A DNA stretch of 64,000 nucleotides, taken from assembly GCA_002155105.1 (NCBI GenBank), contig MUZD01000001.1, positions 434,001 to 498,000 on the forward strand, given 5' to 3'. Of the stretch, positions 1-7,927 are shown one piece after another; position 1 is the first letter of the stretch, and each line of letters begins with the position of its first letter. The notes beneath the pieces are model-generated. The model had not been told where the DNA came from. It searched no databases and saw only the letters and a program-made list of their open reading frames with translations. This DNA is from Sedimentibacter sp. SX930. Its GTDB lineage: Bacteria > Bacillota > Bacilli > Lactobacillales > Aerococcaceae. Made by a program: the position numbers and the translations under genes.

Positions 1-477
1 GGCGAATGGATCGATCTGGATAAAAAAATCAATCAGCTGGGCGATGAAATAGAAAGCCGGGTATCTTCTGATAATAAGGAACATTCTGTTTCTAATGGGT
101 TCGTTACAGCAAGTCTATTGTTCTGTGTCGGCGCGATGGCGATTGTCGGGGCTCTGCAGAGCGGTTTGACAGGAAATCATGACACGTTATTTGCGAAGTC
201 GCTGATCGACGGTATCGCAGCCATCGTGATGGCATCCAGTTTGGGCATCGGTGTGCTCCTTTCAGCCGGGCTGATCCTCGTTTATGAAGGAGGCATTTCG
301 CTTTTTGCGAATGTCCTGGCGCCGCTTCTGACTGATTCTGTGATCAATGAAATGACCTGCGTGGGCTCTCTTTTGATTGTCGGCCTGGCACTCAACATGT
401 TGAAGCTGACAGATCTGAAAATCATGAATTATGCGCCTGCAGTCTTTTTCCCGATCCTTTTCGGATTTTTTATGTGA
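1..477 (+). CDS. DUF554 (YdfK-like) membrane protein, 3' part
   Basis: The frame is open from the first base, so the start lies outside the window; about 158 residues are visible. They hold several hydrophobic segments, including the stretch around GALQSGLTGNHDTLFAKSL, and end in a hydrophobic tail (FFPILFGFFM). This matches the C-terminal half of the DUF554/YdfK family of integral membrane proteins, whose function is unknown. A hairpin terminator follows at once, so it is the last gene of its transcript. The family call rests on remembered motifs and is fairly firm; no function is claimed. Confidence 0.75.
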   Translation, partial: GEWIDLDKKINQLGDEIESRVSSDNKEHSVSNGFVTASLLFCVGAMAIVGALQSGLTGNHDTLFAKSLIDGIAAIVMASSLGIGVLLSAGLILVYEGGISLFANVLAPLLTDSVINEMTCVGSLLIVGLALNMLKLTDLKIMNYAPAVFFPILFGFFM

Positions 478-483
478 ATAATG

Positions 484-515
484 AAAAAGACGTTCCCTGG
501 CGGACGTCTTTTTTT
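484..515 (+). terminator. Rho-independent terminator
   Basis: The stem AAAAAGACGT pairs with ACGTCTTTTT across a short loop and runs into a T tract. It ends the DUF554 transcript. Confidence 0.8.
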
Positions 516-580
516 GTATAACGCTTCTGTCTCCCTTATAATCGGTATCAAGGAAAGCCAAACGGAGAGGGGACGGGAGT

Positions 581-1156
581 ATGTGCGGACGTTATGCGCT
601 TGAAGCGACAAAGAGGGAATTGTGGGAAAGGTACTTGTTGGGGGAAATGGAAGAGGATGTCGAAGAGCGTGCGGAAATATTTCCGACCAACAGCACACCG
701 CTGATAGTGTCGGGCAACAAGCTTTTTCACCACAAATGGGGATTTGTGGAGCCTTTCGCTAAGCGCCCTTTAATCAACGCCAGGGCGGAAACCATCCTTG
801 AAAAGCCGACGTTCAGCCAGCCTTTCCGGACAGCACGCTGTCTGGTGCCGGCGACTGCATTCTTTGAATGGGAGAAAGTCGGCGAAGAGAAGTTGAAGCG
901 AAAAATTGCCGTAGCGGATATCCCGATTTTTTCGATGGCCGGTATATTGAAGACGTATCAGGATGAAACTGGGAAACCTTTTACGGCTTTTTCCATCATC
1001 ACCACTGCCGCCAATGAACAGATGCATGCCATCCATGATCGCATGCCGGTGATACTGGATCCTGAAGATGAAGCATTATATCTGGATCAGAAGGCCGATC
1101 CGAAATTGGTTTGGAAGTTACTGAAGCCTACAGAGCATCGCCTGCTGATCCAATAA
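581..1156 (+). CDS. SOS response-associated peptidase (SRAP/YedK/HMCES family)
   Basis: 191 residues starting MCGRYALEA. In this family Met1 is removed and Cys2 forms a thiazolidine link with abasic sites in single-stranded DNA, protecting them. The expected motifs are present in order: Cys2, NARAET (about residue 67), FFEWEKVG carrying the active-site Glu (about 93), and HDRMPVIL with the active His (about 154). The length is typical of a full SRAP domain. A GGAGAGGGGACGGGAG ribosome-binding stretch precedes the ATG. It stands alone between terminators. Cytoplasmic role inferred from the family. Confidence 0.9.
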   Translation: MCGRYALEATKRELWERYLLGEMEEDVEERAEIFPTNSTPLIVSGNKLFHHKWGFVEPFAKRPLINARAETILEKPTFSQPFRTARCLVPATAFFEWEKVGEEKLKRKIAVADIPIFSMAGILKTYQDETGKPFTAFSIITTAANEQMHAIHDRMPVILDPEDEALYLDQKADPKLVWKLLKPTEHRLLIQ

Positions 1157-1209
1157 TCAATCGATATTCCGGAAAATGAGAATACGCTCATCTGAATTTA
1201 ATTTTATCG

Positions 1210-1236
1210 TTGACATCCTTATTTAATTCTTATAAA
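1210..1236 (+). promoter_or_regulatory. Promoter of the leader peptide and substrate-binding protein
   Basis: A -35 TTGACA at 1210-1215 is followed by TATAAA at 1231-1236 (15-bp spacing; TAAACT at 1233 would give 17). It lies about 35 bp ahead of the leader ORF. Confidence 0.55.
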
Positions 1237-1270
1237 CTGAAAGCAAATAACTAATGTGCTAGGAGGATTT

Positions 1271-1312
1271 ATGCAACCGCAAACAAAAGTGCCGCAGTCC
1301 CATCATCAGTAA
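1271..1312 (+). CDS. 13-residue leader peptide MQPQTKVPQSHHQ
   Basis: A perfect AGGAGG (1261-1266) sits 4 nt before an ATG that opens a 13-codon ORF, MQPQTKVPQSHHQ. Its TAA is the first part of the terminator stem at 1312-1349. A ribosome at or near the stop codon would cover the left arm of that hairpin, so translation of this peptide could decide whether the downstream lipoprotein gene is transcribed. The peptide is rich in Gln and His and has no Trp or Leu run, so the signal sensed is not obvious. Role inferred from architecture only. Confidence 0.5.
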   Translation: MQPQTKVPQSHHQ

Positions 1313-1349
1313 AAGCCCATTTGGATAATTTTATCTGAATGGGCTTTTT
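1312..1349 (+). terminator. Attenuator-type terminator in the leader of the substrate-binding protein gene
   Basis: AAAAGCCCATT pairs with AATGGGCTTTTT, the stem continuing with wobble pairs towards a small loop, then a T run. It lies between the leader ORF and the coding gene, about 70 bp upstream of the gene start. A weak alternative pairing is AGTCCCAT (1297-1304) with ATGGGCT (1339-1345). Confidence 0.7.
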
Positions 1350-1417
1350 CGTACTAGGGACTAGCGATTGATTGCCTAAGCAGTTCTCGCACAAATCAAA
1401 AAATAGGGGGAAATGAA

Positions 1418-2425
1418 ATGATTGGAATGGATTGGAAAAAGAAAGTAGCGACAACATTGGCACTGACTTCTGCTTTGCTGCTCGGTGCATGCGCCGGCGG
1501 TACAGAAGAAGCGACGGATTCTTCCGCAGCAAGCTCAACAGTATCAGCGGATGCTGTGCGTATCGGAATCCTGCAGATCCTTGAACACGAATCCTTATCA
1601 GCAGCACGCGCAGGTTTCTTGGAAGTTTTGGAGGAAGCCGGTTATGTTGAAGGCGACAATCTGATCGTGGATTACCAAAATGCTCAGGGTGACCAAGCCA
1701 ATCTGCAGAGTATGGCAGAGCGTTTAGCCGGCAGCAACGACCTCATTTTAGGGATCTCGACACCAGCTTCACAAGCAATAGCGAACGCTGAAAAAGAAAA
1801 TGCAGTCCTGTTCACCGCCGTAACCGATCCGATCGATGCTGGGCTTGTAGCAAGTGCAGAAGAACCAGGCGCGAACATCACCGGAACAAGCGACCAAGCA
1901 CCGATGGACAAACAGATCGAATTGTTGTTGTCGATCGTACCTAGTGCGGAAACAGTCGGTATCATCTTCAACTCCAGCGAGATGAATTCCATTGTACAGA
2001 GCGATCAAGCGAAAGCCTTGTTGGAAGCAGCAGGCGTGAATGTCGAAATCATGACTGTTACCTCTACCAATGACGTCCAACAAGTGATGGAGTCATTGGT
2101 CCAAAAAGTCGATGCGATCTACATCCCAACGGACAACACCTTATCCAGCACGATGGCCACTGTCGGCCAAATCGCTATGGAAGCAAAAATCCCGGTCATT
2201 CCTGGCGCAACAGAAATGGTTGAAGCTGGCGGTCTCGCGACTTACGGCATCGACTTCAAGGAATTAGGCCGCCAGACAGGCGAAATGGCTTTGCAGATTC
2301 TGGAAGAAGGCAAGCTTCCTTCCGAATTGCCTGTCCAATTCCCTGAGACACTGCAATTGGTCATAAATGAAGAGATGGCTGAAGCACTGGGAATCGATCC
2401 AGACAGCATCAAATTACCGGAATAA
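1418..2425 (+). CDS. ABC transporter substrate-binding lipoprotein (PF04392/TrpX-like family)
   Basis: 335 residues with a lipoprotein signal peptide: basic start, hydrophobic core and lipobox LGAC with Cys25. A type I periplasmic-binding-protein fold follows (VRIGILQILEHESLSAARAG, DLILGISTPASQAIANA, TVGIIFNSSEMNS, IPTDNTLSSTM). It belongs to the COG2984-type binding proteins, of which TrpX binds aromatic amino acids; the ligand here is not determined by sequence. The start has AGGGGGAAATGAA in front. Unusually, no permease or ATPase follows: a terminator comes directly after, so it is a solitary binding protein that would need partners encoded elsewhere. Confidence 0.85.
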   Translation: MIGMDWKKKVATTLALTSALLLGACAGGTEEATDSSAASSTVSADAVRIGILQILEHESLSAARAGFLEVLEEAGYVEGDNLIVDYQNAQGDQANLQSMAERLAGSNDLILGISTPASQAIANAEKENAVLFTAVTDPIDAGLVASAEEPGANITGTSDQAPMDKQIELLLSIVPSAETVGIIFNSSEMNSIVQSDQAKALLEAAGVNVEIMTVTSTNDVQQVMESLVQKVDAIYIPTDNTLSSTMATVGQIAMEAKIPVIPGATEMVEAGGLATYGIDFKELGRQTGEMALQILEEGKLPSELPVQFPETLQLVINEEMAEALGIDPDSIKLPE

Positions 2426-2435
2426 GTTATCCATC

Positions 2436-2480
2436 AAAAACGAGGCTGCCCCCACTAAAAGTGCGGCAACCTCGTTTTTA
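2436..2480 (+). terminator. Rho-independent terminator
   Basis: AAAAACGAGG pairs with CCTCGTTTTT, with an inner TGCC/GGCA pairing. It ends the solitary binding-protein gene. Confidence 0.8.
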
Positions 2481-2508
2481 GTGTACTGCCTGAGATTATA
2501 TCGCTCTG

Positions 2509-2690
2509 CTCCGGGGACGGAGGCCTCGCCGGAGTTGGACTAACATTTAGAGTTGCCTCCTCCGATGAGCGAGGCTTCGCCGGAGGAGAAGCCGAAAGTT
2601 ACCGGTGAACTCCGATGAAAGGGGCCTAATCGGAGTTGGGGACCATAATCATCGACCACAGTCCACCGCGCTCCTCCGGTTCCACACACC
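2509..2690. repeat. Intergenic hairpin-triplet repeat, locus A
   Basis: Three inverted repeats built on CTCCG/CGGAG occur in series: 2509-2534, CTCCTCCG 2557-2564 with CGGAGGAG 2581-2588, and AACTCCGAT 2608-2616 with ATCGGAGTT 2629-2637. A partial CTCCTCCGG follows near 2670. The period is about 50 bp. Similar sequence lies at 10334-10462 and 41829-41964. Confidence 0.7.
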
Positions 2691-2724
2691 GTCACATGAT
2701 TTTGTAAGGAAACAGCAAAAGGGG

Positions 2725-2753
2725 TTGACAAAAGAAGCCACTTTGCATAAAAT
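2725..2753 (+). promoter_or_regulatory. Promoter of the leucine operon
   Basis: A consensus -35 TTGACA (2725-2730), a 17-bp spacer and TAAAAT (2748-2753) form a strong sigma-A promoter about 60 bp before the leader peptide. Confidence 0.8.
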
Positions 2754-2817
2754 GAGAATACGATAATAAAACTTAACGAAAAATTAGAAGGCTACAAAAA
2801 AAGAGGAGGGGATCGTC

Positions 2818-2889
2818 ATGGAAGATGCAAACGTATCAGCTAACGTAATCATGGGGACAACCCCTTCTTATAACGGCTTATTATTATAG
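2818..2889 (+). CDS. leuL: leu operon leader peptide
   Basis: A 23-codon ORF with a strong AGAGGAGGGG ribosome binding site ends ...SYNG-Leu-Leu-Leu-stop. The three Leu codons are consecutive TTA (2878-2886), directly before TAG. Position, length and the Leu run are those of a classical transcription-attenuation leader peptide for leucine biosynthesis. A ribosome stalled at the TTA codons for lack of charged tRNA-Leu would cover the left arm of the first hairpin (2889-2896) and free downstream RNA for the antiterminator. Symbol given by analogy with other leu leaders. Confidence 0.85.
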   Translation: MEDANVSANVIMGTTPSYNGLLL

Positions 2890-3012
2890 CAGGGCTTGGA
2901 CACTGGAATATCAGTCGTTTGAGCCCTGCTTGGCATTGACAAATAATGGGGCTGAAGCGATTATTTATTGACCTTCGAAATGCATCCATTATTTGTGGAT
3001 GCATTTTTTTTC
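2889..3012 (+). promoter_or_regulatory. leu attenuator: pause hairpin, antiterminator and terminator
   Basis: Hairpin 1 pairs GCAGGGCT (2889-2896) with AGCCCTGC (2922-2929). The antiterminator pairs ACAAATAATGG (2939-2949) with CCATTATTTGT (2986-2996), a perfect 11-bp match. The terminator pairs AAATGCATCCA (2978-2988) with TGGATGCATTT (2996-3006), followed by a T run to 3012. The antiterminator and terminator overlap at 2986-2988 and 2996, so they exclude each other. Confidence 0.85.
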
Positions 3013-3076
3013 GAAATTTACTCTTATGATTCTTTAATGAAACCAATAAACGAAAAATGAACCGGAGGAAAAGACC

Positions 3077-4633
3077 ATGACCGAAAAACAGTACATTCAA
3101 TTCTTTGATACGACCCTGCGCGATGGGGAACAGACACCTGGTGTGAACTTCAATACGAAGGAAAAGGTGCAGATTGCCTTGCAGATGGAAAAATGGGGGA
3201 TCGATGTTATTGAAGCAGGTTTCCCGATCTCTTCAGAAGGCGACTTCGAGGCCGTAAAAGCGATCGCCGGCGCTGTCAAAAACATGACAGTAGCAGGACT
3301 TGCCCGCTGTAACGAAAAGGACATCGATGCTGCCTACGATGCTTTGAGGGATGCAGTCGATCCGCAGATCCATATTTTCATCGCGACCAGCCCCATCCAC
3401 ATGGAATTCAAACTGAAAATGAGCAAAGAAGAAGTATTGGCGTCAGTGGCCCATCATATCGCTTATGCCAAATCAAAATTCGAGAAAGTCCAGTTCTCTC
3501 CGGAGGATGCTACCCGAAGCGATTGGGACTTCCTGGTTGAAGTCATCAACCTGGCCATCGAAAAGGGCGCAACAGTCATCAATATCCCTGACACGGTTGG
3601 CTACACCAATCCGACCGAGTTCGGTAACCTGTTCAAATACCTGAAGCAAAACGTAACCCGCTTTGATGACGTCATCTTCTCCTCCCATTGCCATGACGAT
3701 CTGGGCATGGCAACGGCTAACGCTTTGGCCGCAGTCGAAAATGGCGCACTGCGGGTGGAAGGAACCATCAACGGCATCGGCGAACGTGCAGGGAATACGG
3801 CGTTGGAAGAAGTTGCGGTCGCTCTTCACATCCGCAAAAGCTATTATGAAAAAGAAACCGGTATGGTCCTGAAGGAAACGAAGCGCACAAGCGATTTGGT
3901 CAGCCGCCTTTCCGGCATGCCGATTCCGCGCAACAAAGCTGTCATCGGTGGCAACGCCTACGCTCACGAATCCGGTATCCATCAGGATGGCGTGCTGAAG
4001 AATCCGGAAACCTACGAAATCATCACGCCGCAATTGGTCGGTGTGGAGCACAATTCGTTGCCGTTGGGTAAACTTTCCGGCCGCCACGCCTTTGTGGATC
4101 GGATTGCGCAAATGGGCTATGAAATCAGCGACCCGGCAGAAATCAAAATATTGTTCGCCCGTTTCAAAGAACTGGCTGACAAGAAGAAGAACGTGACCGA
4201 AGAGGACATCCATGCATTGATGGTCGGAAAATCGATCGAGGACGAGTCGGTTTATGAGTTGAAACGCCTGCAAGTGCAGTTTGTCAAGGATGGCATCCAA
4301 GGAGCTATCGTCGGCATCCAGGACAAGCGCAATAAAGACGCGAAGATGCAGGATTCCGCAACTGGATCAGGAAGCATCGAAGCCATCTACAACACCATCA
4401 ACCGCATCCTGGATCAAGAAATCATTTTGAAGGAATACAACATCGAAGCCATCACGGGCGGAAAAGATGCACAAGCAGAAGTGCACGTGGTCGTGGAGGA
4501 TGAGGACGGCAAGAGCTATAACGGTACAGGGATCGACTTCGACGTCCTGACGGCATCAGCGAAAGCTTATATCCAAGCCAGCGGTAAAGCAAAAAATAAA
4601 CAGACAATAGAAAAAGTATCAGCACATTTCTGA
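3077..4633 (+). CDS. leuA: 2-isopropylmalate synthase
   Basis: 518 residues. It condenses acetyl-CoA with 2-ketoisovalerate, the committed step of leucine synthesis, in the cytoplasm. The N-terminal TIM barrel has [14 protein letters not shown] (about residues 9-22), the metal-binding [12 protein letters not shown] (about 203) and [13 protein letters not shown] (about 293). The C-terminal part (about 390-518) is the regulatory domain where leucine usually inhibits. A GGAGG precedes the ATG. It is first of leuABCD, 18 bp before leuB, and is controlled by the attenuator upstream. Full length; nothing unusual seen. Confidence 0.97.
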   Translation: MTEKQYIQFFDTTLRDGEQTPGVNFNTKEKVQIALQMEKWGIDVIEAGFPISSEGDFEAVKAIAGAVKNMTVAGLARCNEKDIDAAYDALRDAVDPQIHIFIATSPIHMEFKLKMSKEEVLASVAHHIAYAKSKFEKVQFSPEDATRSDWDFLVEVINLAIEKGATVINIPDTVGYTNPTEFGNLFKYLKQNVTRFDDVIFSSHCHDDLGMATANALAAVENGALRVEGTINGIGERAGNTALEEVAVALHIRKSYYEKETGMVLKETKRTSDLVSRLSGMPIPRNKAVIGGNAYAHESGIHQDGVLKNPETYEIITPQLVGVEHNSLPLGKLSGRHAFVDRIAQMGYEISDPAEIKILFARFKELADKKKNVTEEDIHALMVGKSIEDESVYELKRLQVQFVKDGIQGAIVGIQDKRNKDAKMQDSATGSGSIEAIYNTINRILDQEIILKEYNIEAITGGKDAQAEVHVVVEDEDGKSYNGTGIDFDVLTASAKAYIQASGKAKNKQTIEKVSAHF

Positions 4634-4651
4634 TGAGGGGGAAAAAGTAAG

Positions 4652-5698
4652 ATGAATTATACGATTGCAGCATTGCCCGGAGATGGCATTGGACCAGAGA
4701 TAATGGAAAGTGGATTGACTTTGCTGGAAACAATCGGCAAAAAATTTCAACATGAATTCAACGTAACGGTATACCCATTCGGAGGAGCCGGCATCGATGA
4801 AACCGGCGATCCGATCCCACCACAAACAATCAAAGGCTGTTCTGAAGCTGATGCGATCCTTTTGGCCGCTATCGGCGGACCAAAATGGGAAAAAGCCGAA
4901 AAAACGCCGGAAGATGGCCTGTTGCAATTGCGTAAGACTTTGGGACTTTTCTCGAACATCCGCCCGATTTCAGTGAGCGACAGCATCGCCCACTTGTCCC
5001 CGTTGAAGACGGAACGCGTTAAAGGCACTGATTTCATCGTTGTCCGCGAATTGACGGGCGGTCTGTACTTCGGCCAGCCGAAGCATTGGAATGATGAGGA
5101 AGCGACAGATACGCTCTTCTATAAGAAGAGCGAAATCGATCGGATCGTCCGCCAAGCTTTTGACATCGCGATGACGCGCAGCAAAAAATTGACTTCCGTC
5201 GATAAAGCGAACGTATTGGCCAGCAGCAAACTGTGGCGCAAAACCGTGAATGAAATTGCAATGGAATACCCGGAAGTTACCGTCGATCATTTGTATGTCG
5301 ATGCAGCTTCTATGAAAATCATCCAAGATCCGACTGCATTCGATGTCATTGTTACGGAAAACATGTTCGGCGACATCTTGAGCGACGAAGCTTCCGTCAT
5401 CACGGGTTCATTGGGCATGTTGCCTTCCGGAAGCCACGCGGTATCCGGTCCTTCGTTATATGAACCGATCCATGGATCCGCACCGGACATTGCCGGAAAA
5501 AACATTGCCAACCCGATGTCGATGATCCTGTCCGTTGCCATGATGCTGCGCCAAAGCTTCCAGCTGCATGTAGAGGCGGATGCGCTTGAAAAAGCGGCAG
5601 CTGAAGTGATGGATGCTGGTTTCCTGACGGCTGACCTGGGCGGCACAACGACAACGACAGCATTTACTGAACAAGTGAAAGCCATTTTGGAAAAGTAA
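4652..5698 (+). CDS. leuB: 3-isopropylmalate dehydrogenase
   Basis: 348 residues. It oxidatively decarboxylates 3-isopropylmalate to 2-ketoisocaproate with NAD. Family signatures are LPGDGIGPEIM at the start, RELTGGLYFG near residue 130, the YVDAAS segment (about 215) and the NMFGDILSDEASVITGSLGM stretch (about 235-254) that binds metal and substrate. It ends in the usual GGTTTTTAFTEQV. It lies between leuA and leuC with gaps of 18 and 15 bp and a GAGGGGGAAAAAG ribosome binding site. Typical length and no oddity. Confidence 0.97.
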   Translation: MNYTIAALPGDGIGPEIMESGLTLLETIGKKFQHEFNVTVYPFGGAGIDETGDPIPPQTIKGCSEADAILLAAIGGPKWEKAEKTPEDGLLQLRKTLGLFSNIRPISVSDSIAHLSPLKTERVKGTDFIVVRELTGGLYFGQPKHWNDEEATDTLFYKKSEIDRIVRQAFDIAMTRSKKLTSVDKANVLASSKLWRKTVNEIAMEYPEVTVDHLYVDAASMKIIQDPTAFDVIVTENMFGDILSDEASVITGSLGMLPSGSHAVSGPSLYEPIHGSAPDIAGKNIANPMSMILSVAMMLRQSFQLHVEADALEKAAAEVMDAGFLTADLGGTTTTTAFTEQVKAILEK

Positions 5699-5713
5699 AG
5701 GGGAGTAGACAGT

Positions 5714-7102
5714 ATGAGCAGAACGCTTTTTGATAAACTATGGGACAGACACGTTATTACAGGACCAGAAGGTGAACCACAATTGTTGTATGTGGATCTG
5801 CACCTGATCCATGAAGTCACTTCACCACAAGGCTTCGATGGCTTGCGCGAAACCAACCGCCCAGTCCGACGTCCTGACAAAACGATCGCAACTGTCGACC
5901 ACAATGTGCCGACGGAAGATATCTTCAACATCAAGGATTTGATTTCGAAGAAACAGATTGAAGCGCTGCAGAAGAATTGCGAAGAATTCAACATCCCCTT
6001 GATGGACATCGGAACTGCCAACCAAGGGATCGTGCACATGGTCGGACCGGAATTGGGTGCAACCCAACCCGGCAAGATTGTTGTCTGCGGAGATTCGCAT
6101 ACGGCTACACATGGCGCTTTCGGAGCGATGGCATTCGGTATCGGCAGCTCGGAGGTGGAGCATGTTTTTGCAACGCAGTCCATCTGGCAGAAGAAACCGA
6201 AGTCGATGGGCGTCAAAATCACCGGCAAATTACCTGCAGGCGTCTATGCGAAAGATATCATCCTGCACCTGATTGCGACCTACGGGACAGCCTTCGGGAG
6301 TGGCTACGCGATTGAATTCTACGGGGATACTGTGGAAGCTTTGACGATGGAGGAACGGATGACGATCTGCAATATGTCCATCGAATTCGGGGCTAAAATC
6401 GGCATGATGGCACCGGATCAGACTACCTACGATTATCTGCGCGGCCGTCGCTATGCACCAGAAAACATGGAAAAAGCCATTGCCGATTGGGAGACGTTGA
6501 AGAGCGACCTTGATGCTGTCTATGATACTGACATCGCTATCGATGTTTCCGACTTGGCGCCTTATGTAACATGGGGAACGAACCCCGGTATGGGCGTGCA
6601 ATTCGGCGAGAAATTCCCTGAAATTCAGGACAAGAATGACGAGCGCGCTTATAACTACATGGATCTGCAACCCGGTCAAACCGCGGAAGAGATTCCATTG
6701 GGCTTTGTCTTCATCGGCTCCTGTACAAATGCGCGTCTGTCCGATCTGATCGAAGCAGCGAAGTACGTCAAGGGCGGGAAAGTTCCTGCTCACATCCAGG
6801 CTATGGTCGTTCCGGGCAGCCGGACAGTCCGTGATGCTGCAGCGGAGTTGGGATTGGACAAAATCTTCATCGATGCAGGATTTGAATGGCGCGAACCAGG
6901 CTGCTCGGCTTGTTTGGGGATGAACCCGGATAAAGTGCCTGCCGGCGTACACTGTGCCTCGACTTCCAATCGTAACTTCGAAGGCCGTCAAGGTAAGGGT
7001 TCGCGGACGCACTTGGTCAGCCCGGCCATGGCAGGCGCTGCAGCAGTGAACGGTAAATTTGTGGACATCAGAAAGGAAGCAGTGACTTATGGAGCCAATT
7101 AA
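5714..7102 (+). CDS. leuC: 3-isopropylmalate dehydratase large subunit
   Basis: 462 residues of the aconitase superfamily; with LeuD it isomerises 2- to 3-isopropylmalate. The three Fe-S cluster cysteines are visible in [10 protein letters not shown] (about residue 335) and [13 protein letters not shown] (about 396). [20 protein letters not shown] (about 125) is the substrate-binding segment. The stop codon overlaps the leuD start by 14 bases, which suggests translational coupling of the two subunits. Full length. Confidence 0.97.
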   Translation: MSRTLFDKLWDRHVITGPEGEPQLLYVDLHLIHEVTSPQGFDGLRETNRPVRRPDKTIATVDHNVPTEDIFNIKDLISKKQIEALQKNCEEFNIPLMDIGTANQGIVHMVGPELGATQPGKIVVCGDSHTATHGAFGAMAFGIGSSEVEHVFATQSIWQKKPKSMGVKITGKLPAGVYAKDIILHLIATYGTAFGSGYAIEFYGDTVEALTMEERMTICNMSIEFGAKIGMMAPDQTTYDYLRGRRYAPENMEKAIADWETLKSDLDAVYDTDIAIDVSDLAPYVTWGTNPGMGVQFGEKFPEIQDKNDERAYNYMDLQPGQTAEEIPLGFVFIGSCTNARLSDLIEAAKYVKGGKVPAHIQAMVVPGSRTVRDAAAELGLDKIFIDAGFEWREPGCSACLGMNPDKVPAGVHCASTSNRNFEGRQGKGSRTHLVSPAMAGAAAVNGKFVDIRKEAVTYGAN

Positions 7103-7676
7103 AGTACATAACGGTAAAACCGTTGCCTTGATGAACAACAACATCGACACCGACCAAATCATCCCGAAAGTATTTCTGAAACGGATCGAAAAAACGGGCT
7201 TCGGCGCTTTCGTTTTTGATGAATGGCGTTTCCTGAAAAACGGCGACCCGAATCCGGAGTTCCCTTTGAACGATGCCGACCGCCAAGAAGCAACGATCCT
7301 CGTAACAGGGGATAACTTCGGCTGCGGCTCTTCCCGTGAACATGCCGCTTGGGCATTGAAGGATTACCGTTTCCGCGTCATCATCGCCGGCAGTTACAGC
7401 GATATCTTCTACATGAATTCCTTGAAGAATGGCTTGTTGTTGATTGAGTTGCCGCAAGAGCAGCGTGACGCTTTGGCGCAGTTGTCTGCGGATGAAACCA
7501 TCCAAATCGATTTGCCGAATCAAGTAGTCAGAACCAGCACTGCAGAGTATCCTTTCGCCATCGATCCGACTTGGAAGCACAAATTGGAAAACGGCATCGA
7601 CGACATCACCGAAACGATGGCCTATAAAGATGAGATTGATGCGTATGAAGCAAAATGGGACAATATTTACGCATAG
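7089..7676 (+). CDS. leuD: 3-isopropylmalate dehydratase small subunit
   Basis: 195 residues. It is the swivel-domain partner of LeuC in the isopropylmalate isomerase heterodimer. Signatures are [14 protein letters not shown] (about residue 19) and [16 protein letters not shown] (about 76), the latter lining the active site. The reading frame starts inside the end of leuC, as is common for leuCD pairs. It is the last gene of the operon, followed 8 bp later by a strong terminator. Confidence 0.97.
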   Translation: MEPIKVHNGKTVALMNNNIDTDQIIPKVFLKRIEKTGFGAFVFDEWRFLKNGDPNPEFPLNDADRQEATILVTGDNFGCGSSREHAAWALKDYRFRVIIAGSYSDIFYMNSLKNGLLLIELPQEQRDALAQLSADETIQIDLPNQVVRTSTAEYPFAIDPTWKHKLENGIDDITETMAYKDEIDAYEAKWDNIYA

Positions 7677-7684
7677 ATGAAAGA

Positions 7685-7732
7685 AGCGAGAAATTTCCTT
7701 CAATTGGAGGGAAATTCTCGCTTGTTTTTTTG
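7685..7732 (+). terminator. leu operon terminator
   Basis: AAGCGAGAAATTTCC pairs with GGAAATTCTCGCTT around a short loop, followed by a T7 run. Confidence 0.88.
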
Positions 7733-7823
7733 AATTAAGGTAAGATGGAGCTGTGTCAAGGTCTATGAAATATGACGATATGTTGTCGTTGTCGCTAAAA
7801 AAACATTATCCTATACTGCTTTA

Positions 7824-7832
7824 TGTTATAAT
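7824..7832 (+). promoter_or_regulatory. Extended -10 promoter of the polyamine pair
   Basis: TGT followed by TATAAT (7827-7832) is an extended -10; no good -35 is seen. It lies about 95 bp before the start codon. Confidence 0.5.
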
Positions 7833-7927
7833 ATCTTGTCTGTCGTTAAGCCCCGATTTGAGGATATCTGCAGAAAAAGGCCCGCAGGATGGATGAATGA
7901 ATTTTCCCTACAGGAGGAATGAATAAG

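Noticed and set aside
1157-1417. T-box riboswitch before the substrate-binding protein
   Set aside because: The transcript leader is too short and no T-box core motif (AGGGTGGNACCGCG-like) is present; the leader-peptide plan fits better.
2540-2731. 63-codon minus-strand ORF in the repeat before leu
   Set aside because: It runs across the hairpin repeat; similar frames arise from the repeat itself, and no ribosome binding site is present.
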